Below, one piece after another: positions 57,440 to 64,000 of a DNA stretch of 64,000 nucleotides; position 1 is the first letter of the stretch; the number at the start of each line of letters is the position of its first letter. The notes beneath the pieces were generated by a model that ran no database searches, was not told where the DNA came from, and worked only from the letters and a program-made list of their open reading frames with translations. Origin of the DNA: Echinometra lucunter (lineage: Eukaryota > Echinodermata > Echinoidea > Camarodonta > Echinometridae); the NCBI GenBank assembly GCA_029962745.1, contig CM057161.1, positions 6,399,876-6,463,875 on the forward strand, in the 5' to 3' direction. The position numbers and the translations under genes are program-made.

Positions 57440-57720
57440 CCAAGATCCCCTACGATGGCGCAAAAAGGACTTTCACGCTCTGTAAAGGTCTTTTGCGGCA
57501 TGTACTACGCTTTACTACGATCACACTATATCAAGCTCTCTCAGGCCTTGGCGTCAAATCGGAATAATCGTGGCAAAAATTTTTAACAAAAATTTTGTCA
57601 CGCTCATCACGATTCCACCAAGCTCCCTCACGATCATCACGGTTCGACCCCACGACCCCCACGCTCATCACGATTCTCTTAAATCGTAGAGATCGTGGAC
57701 CATCCATATGATTCAGTGTC
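57440..57720. repeat. CACGAT-rich dispersed repeat, second copy
   Basis: Repeated words CATCACGATT, CTCATCACG and ATCGTGG, as at 38999-39425. Not coding. Confidence 0.45.
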
Positions 57721-58754
57721 TTAATCGGACAGGTGCATGGCCGTCCCTAAACTAAAGCGGAATATTTTCATCTACAGTAGTGCCCCCGGCAAAATTAATC
57801 CAGGAGCTCTACACTTTTTGAACCGTGGAGATCGTGGCTCATTGTAAAACCGGACTGCCTTTATCAGAGGAATAGGGTTTGCAATGATGATGAAGTGTTG
57901 AGTGTCAAATATTTGCTTCATAACGATTATTTTTACTTCATTTCTCCTGGTAGGCCTATATAGAGTTTCGTGACATACTGCACCCCATCAGCAGCCATCG
58001 CTGGGACAATCTTGCGTAAGTGTTCATGTACTTCATTAAATCCAACTTGAATTTGTGAAGTGTTTTTCCATTCGTTTGTCAGCAATCGGTCGACTGTATA
58101 CAATTTTCGCGTTAAATAGTTGCTTTTATATTAGGGTTAATTTCTATGGTGCGTTTTTACTCTATTCGAGCACTTTGATCAAGTCGCGTTCTTCCTTTGG
58201 CCATATGTCGGTATATTCGGATCTTTTGCCCTTGTTTTCGTGTTGTGTTTTGTTTTTCTTTCACTGGGGTGCAATCCATGCCTACCATTTAGTCCGACAT
58301 GATATTTCTTACTTAATTTCAAGGCCCTTTAGGATGGTTCTTCATTGACCAACATTTTACTGCAAAAATCAGGCAATAAGACATGATGAGGTGAAAGAAT
58401 TGTGTGGGTATATAGATCAACATAATGAACACAATAATAGTGGGCGATCAACCCGGACGGGGATTACTGTTAAATATTTGAATTAAGATTCATTGCATAT
58501 TTGCGTGATGCTTAACGATGGTATGTGAGTAATTTATGTAATGCATAATGATCTTACGATGAATATAAAATACATGATGAGCGCTTGGTATTAAAAGAAT
58601 GAAGAGATATGTACTGGTACTGAGAATGCAACGTTTGTATTCGTGAAGTGATCATAGTACATGTATAGTTATAAAGCACTAAAAAGGGGAATGCAAAATA
58701 TTGAAGAAAGTATCGAAAATTCAATCATATAACTGGGCGTTGTGGCATGTAACC

Positions 58755-58875
58755 CAGCTAACAGTGGCAGTTATTAACTGGTTCAGCGGACCCAGGTTCG
58801 AGTCTTGAGTCACGTCTTTCTGATGGTGACGTAAAAGGTCGATCCCAGGTGTAAATAATAATAATAGTAAAAACC
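58755..58875 (+). mobile_element. Truncated tRNA-derived SINE head
   Basis: tRNA-like head with B-box-like GGTTCGAGTCTT and a short body ending CCCAGGTGTAAATAATAATAA. Confidence 0.5.
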
Positions 58876-59284
58876 AAATTCAACAACATGACAATCATGA
58901 CGATCATCCTGCATATTCAAACCCACTTGTAATCCCAAATTCAGGTGAGACAGTGAATTGGAGCATGTGTTCTCTCTGGAAACGGGATTGTGTGTTTATT
59001 ATGCTGAAATGCAGTTAATTGTACAGATTGAAAAAAAATCACTCTCTCACACACACACACACACACTCTCTCTGTCTCTCTCTCTCTCTGAAGTCGTTGT
59101 TATGAATTGATAGCCAATGCACCTGCCATGTATCTTGAACTCTAGTAAATCAGGTCAAATAAAACAATGGTTTCCCACTGGGCATGCGTACAGATGGGGA
59201 CTGAGTTTTAGAAGACGGATATAGGGGCTGCCAGTGAACCCATCCGACCCCGCACAAGCCGCAGATGATTACTACAGTCAGTTA

Positions 59285-59412
59285 CACTCTAAAAACTAAA
59301 ATGGTGAATTCACCATTTAAAAGGGTGGAGGATTGACTACATTTTCAAAATGGTAGATTAACATTTTGAACATGCTGGATTCAACACTATAATAGTTGGA
59401 ACCCATGCAGCA
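59285..59412. mobile_element. Half copy of the 38761-38979 MITE
   Basis: TTACACTCTAAAAACTAAAA, ATTTTCAAAATGGTAGATTA and GAACATGCTGGATTCAACAC match that element in order; the second terminus is missing. Confidence 0.6.
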
Positions 59413-60974
59413 TGTACAGTGTGTCCCAGAAAAAACGAAACCGAGATGTATCGATGTTTATATCTAAATCACAATTATGATTAATTATTAATACATATTT
59501 GTAAAGCTTCGACCCTCTTCTTTCATTATATACCACTCATATGATACATACTTCACGCATGAGTGAATTAGAACAATATGAAGAAGGGCTACCAAAAAGT
59601 CCTTTGCACAACCATACCTCACATTCAAAGAGGTAGATATGAAAATGTTTTTGTTACTGTGATATGAAAATAATACTTCTGAATAGTCCATTTTCTGCTC
59701 TTCAATATGACTCCTCAATGGATGATAATGAGTCGGGGATGACTAAGCTCTTGTAAAGTGATGCTTGCATTTCCATGATTTATTACATGAATCCGTTTGC
59801 ATTCGCTGCCTGTCTTAGCTGTAAACAAAGAAGACAAAAGACTTCATGCATGGTTGATCATCAAGAAAATGGAGCGGTGAGTACAAAACCTCATAAAAAT
59901 GATAACAGTTGATTAATAATGAAGAATGTTTTCATTAACATAATTCACCTTGCAGTTATCAACAGATAGATCAACGAGTGTTTCTAGTAACAAAATGGGA
60001 CGTTCTGAGCTCGAGAGCCTTCAGCAGGTTGCTGATGTTGCTGTCTTTCTAGCAGTGTCATGTCTGGTTCAATTTATGAATAGCTTTTATGGAAAGAAAT
60101 TAATTCTCTAAGCGTTGACAGCTACGCAGTGGTGTTTGACTAAATAAATTTATTAGATGAACAAACGTCCATAACATCAACAAACAAACACGTATACAGA
60201 GGGAACGAGAGGAAGTGTGAGGGGGTGATGAAGAATTAATGGTTTGGAGTTCCGAGTGGGGTTAAGGATGGGGTGGGTATGAGGAGGAGGGTGGAATGGA
60301 TGGATTTTAACATGCAATTTATCGGTTATGCAGTGTTGTTTCACTAAATCTATCCATCAGATGAACAAATGACCATAACACAATACACACACCATCACAC
60401 ACATAAAACGAGGGAAGGAGAGGGAGCTTGGGGGGATTGTAGAGTTTGGGTTCCGGGAGGGATTGGGGATGGGGGGTGGGGTGGGGTGGTGATGGGTAAT
60501 GAGGATGAGGATTGTGGGATACGAGGTGTCTCTATATACTAAAGTTTTTAGATCACGCGTGACCATCTCCGCATCCATTCATGCCAATAATTGGTGCGAA
60601 CAATTGGTGAGAAGTTAAGAAACAAATGATTTTAAAATTCCAGAAAATGCAATCAATATTTCAATTTAAGTTATCTCTGTCATCCCTGGTTCATTTTTCC
60701 CGATCGAGGTGTCAAACGAAAGGGCAGAAAATGACGTTTCTTTTCCCTTCTCCCTGTTGTTTCCCTTTACTTTAATTCGATCAGGAGCCTACTCGTGCCA
60801 CCATCCTCATTCAAGCGGTGGTATTTTGTTTGATGTTGGGGTGTTGATTCTGAGGGACAGAGGTTAGTCGCCATCATTTGCTTTCCTAGAGATTAATCTA
60901 CGCCCCTGTCGCCTGGGATTGATGCTGAGAATCAGAAGCCCTTATATTAATAGATATCACTGAAAGTAGACATG

Positions 60975-61260
60975 GTAGAGGTGTTGTAGTCAAGCCGTTT
61001 AAGCACTTGGCTGGAGGTGGTAAGGTCGTGGGTTCAATTCCCCGGCACGGCATTAGTGTCTACACATTAATCTACATGTGCCAGTCTCCACGCAGGTGTT
61101 AAATGTGTACCCGTAGGAAGGATTCCATGAAAGCTGTGTGCACCCAACACTGCCCAATGCGATAGTCTAGCTGAGCCGGGTTATCCCGCAAGTGATACTG
61201 GAACACCTTGAGCACCTTGCATGCGGGATATGAGCGCTGTAAAATATCCATCCAGCCCTT
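60975..61260 (+). mobile_element. tRNA-derived SINE
   Basis: tRNA-like head with B box GGGTTCAATTCC, then CGGCACGGC, CATTAATCTACATGTGCC, CACGCAGGTGTTAAATG, TGAGCCGGGTTATC and GAGCGCTGTAAAATATCC. Diverged from the other copies. Confidence 0.65.
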
Positions 61261-61599
61261 CTGTCATGATTTAAGGAGATAGTCATGTACCCATCAGTAG
61301 CGGACACTTTCCCTTCTTGCCCTAATGCATTATTGATAAAAAAAAAATCTTCAAATTAATGATAACACAACTGGTGAACAAATTCATGCATGGGCTATAA
61401 TTTATTCGAGTCCCTGCTATCATGAAATTATATATTCATGAGGGTCATAATTCCTGGAGACTCTTCCCATGTCTCCGCCTATGATCAAACGCACTTCCAT
61501 TGATCCACAGAACAGCACAGCACATCATTTCAAATATATTCTCTTTTATCGTCTGAGCCCTTTCTATTCACAGACACTCCGTCGATTACGAGAAAAAAA

Positions 61600-61800
61600 A
61601 CAGAGAGAGAGACACACACACACACCCACGCGCGCACATACGCACAGGACGAGTGACCCTCTGGGTAGATGTACTTCACTGCACTAAACATCGTCTGCCA
61701 TGGCGTACTAGAGGAGAGGGGGAGAGAGAGAGAGAGAGGAAAAAGAGAAAGGGAGCGTGAGAGAGAGAGAAGGAGAGGAGAGAGGGAGGGAGGGAGCAGG
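61600..61800. repeat. CA and GA microsatellites
   Basis: A GA/CA run at about 61604-61640 and a GA-rich run at 61718-61800. Confidence 0.85.
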
Positions 61801-62594
61801 GAACAGAAGATAGAAGAATGAGAAATATAGCGGAACGCTGATCGTGGATGCGGTCATTTAATTGTCGGGGCCAGTGGAGGGAGGATGGCTGTTGTTACTG
61901 CTTCTGTATCATCGCTGCATGTTCAAAGCTCTTTTCTCGGTTGCCAGGGAAACAACTGAATAAACTGCAGCATTGTCAAGCACAGAAGGCATGTCTTTCT
62001 AAAGGGTAAGCGTTACTGAAAATGTGAGTGTCGTCCGCTAATGACAAGAAAGGGAATTAGTAATGTTGCGTCGTCAATATTTGCACTATATTGCTCTGTG
62101 ATGCATTTTTTATGGGCACCTCTTATATATTCTAAAGTCACACACATGTTTTGGGGTATAAATCGTATGAACTGGTTGATTATACTACCAAATCGATGGA
62201 AGAAAAAATCAATTTGAACTGGAATGGATTTAATATGTTTGTTCGTCGTTCAGGGAAGAATATTCACATCTTCTAATTCCACTGTAAATCAGACCACCTT
62301 GATAATGATGTATCATCGTACTCCACGAAGAGATTCTAGCAGATCTCAGCTTATCCTATAAATAAACATTATGTTTGAGGCCTATAGTGCACGATATATT
62401 GCACCAAAATCTCAGATCTTGCCCCTAACTTTATCCTTTTTTGTATCCAAGCAACCGCCTGCGCTTTCACAACTCCTGCATCGTATTATTATTTTGAATG
62501 TGTTCAGTCGTTTACTTCGATAAAGGTCTGTGACCGAAAAGTCAGTAAATTGTACGTCTTGCGTCTTGCGGTGTCTTTCTACCTAATTGTTTGC

Positions 62595-63960
62595 TATATA
62601 CACTTGGAGCCAGAAGTTAACATACAACTGGTAGAAAAACAGTTTTTCTCAAATTTTCATCATCTTTTGTTGCCCAACCAGTTTTATTTTTAATTGAATT
62701 AGACAAAATGTATGTCTACTTAATGTTCATGGATCATATTTCATATAGAATACACAATTATTCATATTATACTTAGCGTTATCTATGTTTCTGGAAAATC
62801 AATGGGTCAAAAGTTTACATACACCCCTCTGTTGTACTTCAGAAATGCTTTAAAAAGTGGCATTAACAAATTAGTAATGGCTTTCAGGTGGAATTTGTTT
62901 TATTCTAAGGACTCTGGAATGTGATAATAATAGTATGATATTTGAATATTGCTTCCTGAGGTCTTTGAAGCAGGACTGACATTCCATCCGTACAAAACAT
63001 AACCAGAAATTGACTTGATGAATTGACTATTGTTTATGTGAATAGATAAGAGTCCAAAATTTGACCAACATTACAGCTAACACTAGCTAGTGTTGTTTAG
63101 CATTGTAACATTATTAGCACTATATTGGAAAGTCTATGAAGTACAGAGAAGACCTCAGGCAGCAAGTTGTTGATTTACACAAGACGGGCTACTCTTTAGG
63201 AGTAATATCCAAGACTCTCAGCATACCTAAAGAGGAGACCGTCTTGTGTAAATCCTGGCAAATGTCTATTTTTCATCCATAGATGAATCTAAACTGTGCA
63301 GATAAGTCAGCGTCCTGCTATTCGGATGAGTTTACGCTTTCTTCTTGATCTTGATAGAGTCTGTACTGTCCCAAGAATGGTAACCTTGTGTCTGATGGTT
63401 TATGCAGATGCCCAAGGTATGCTGAGAGTCTTGGATATTACTCCTAAAGAGGAGGCCGTCTAGTGTAAATCAACAACTCGCTGCCTGAGGTCTTCCCTAT
63501 AATCCTTATACTTTCCAGTATTGTGCTAATGTTGCTAATGTTGCGATGCTGATCAACACTCATTGGTGTTAGCTGTATGGACACCAACTTGGGATCACTG
63601 CAGTAATTTTTGGTCAAATTTTGGACTCTATCTATTCACATAGAAAACAGTCAATTCATCAAGTCAATTTCTGGTTATGTTAATAAGGAGGGAATGTCAA
63701 TCCTGCTTCATAGGCTTAATTCCGGAAGCAATATTCAAGTGTCATAATATCATTATCATATTCCAGAGTCCTTAAAATAGAACAAGGTCCACCTGAAAGG
63801 TATCATTAATTTGTTAATACCGCTTTTAGAGCATTTTTTAAAACTACAACAAGGGGGTGTATGAAAACCTCAACGGAACTTTAAAAATTTTACGAACAAA
63901 TACAGCATAGGCGTAATGTTTTGTTGCCTGTGCAGTTATTGAATTGTCATTGCCTAGAGT
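62595..63960. mobile_element. Head-to-head Tc1/mariner fragments forming a long foldback
   Basis: The left half starts with a Tc1-like terminus (TTGGAGCCAGAAGTTAACAT) and an inner repeat, GGTCAAAAGTTTACATACAC. A transposase N-terminus, MKYREDLRQQVVDLHKTGYS, follows from 63136. The right half is the inverted copy (63410-63880) and reads RSRRKRKL-type residues on the minus strand in the centre. Both transposase pieces are truncated and the two halves have diverged. Confidence 0.8.
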
Positions 63961-64000
63961 TATTGTCTAGGTCAGACAGTGGACCTGAAGTCAAATCAGT

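Larger units (their letters stand above)
44985..64000. other. 19-kb gene-free repeat-rich region
   Basis: No host exon could be supported. Named elements are listed separately. The stretches 44985-46440, 47245-47780, 49000-49900, 50320-51500, 57730-58750, 58880-59280, 59420-60960 and 61810-62590 hold only short ORFs without domain signals, simple repeats (for example CA at 45418-45465) and AT-rich sequence. Confidence 0.6.

Noticed and set aside
58055..58348. 97-residue plus-strand frame with hydrophobic stretches
   Set aside because: No homology recognised, no splice-compatible neighbours and average composition for AT-rich intergenic DNA.

Overview
This is animal (metazoan) genomic DNA. 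Genes are split by GT-AG introns, extracellular modules sit on phase-1 exons, and about half the window is short transposons, SINEs, microsatellites and homopolymer runs. The protein modules (WSC, discoidin, YWTD propeller, mucin WxxW) and the dense tRNA-derived SINEs and short hAT/TTAA elements suggest a deuterostome invertebrate, most likely an echinoderm such as a sea urchin. That assignment is inference; no species can be read directly.

Three protein-coding genes were assembled by joining open exons at splice sites with consistent phase. (1) 912-8360, plus strand: the 3' five exons of ZNF330/NOA36, a nucleolar zinc-finger protein with an acidic tail; its 5' exons lie before the window. 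(2) 12042-31903, minus strand: a complete 14-exon gene for a secreted multidomain protein of about 1019 residues, with PAN/apple, EGF, TSP1, WSC, an interrupted WSC, an interrupted mucin-type WxxW domain, WSC and discoidin (F5/8C). Two of its Cys-rich modules carry long Thr/Ala/Gly-rich insertions. (3) 33984-44984, plus strand: a complete 10-exon gene for a secreted 483-residue protein with a signal peptide, a Cys-containing N-terminal region, three EGF modules and one six-bladed YWTD (LDLR class B) propeller, with no membrane anchor. Genes 2 and 3 are head to head about 2.1 kb apart. Genes 1 and 2 converge across 3.7 kb.

From 44985 to the end I see no host gene. This part is a transposon graveyard: a foldback with GGTATTCTGAG termini, hAT-type elements, SINEs, a dead non-LTR reverse transcriptase with both catalytic Asp motifs mutated, a three-copy 650-bp tandem array separated by poly-C runs, a Penelope-like element remnant with a hammerhead-like core, TTAA-flanked foldbacks, and a head-to-head pair of Tc1/mariner fragments at the right edge.

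The most interesting points are the new-looking architecture of the minus-strand secreted protein with its split domains, its head-to-head secreted EGF/propeller neighbour, several elements whose target-site duplications can be read by eye (five 8-bp, three TTAA), a nested insertion at 27.4-28.1 kb, and hammerhead-like cores associated with Penelope-like remnants.
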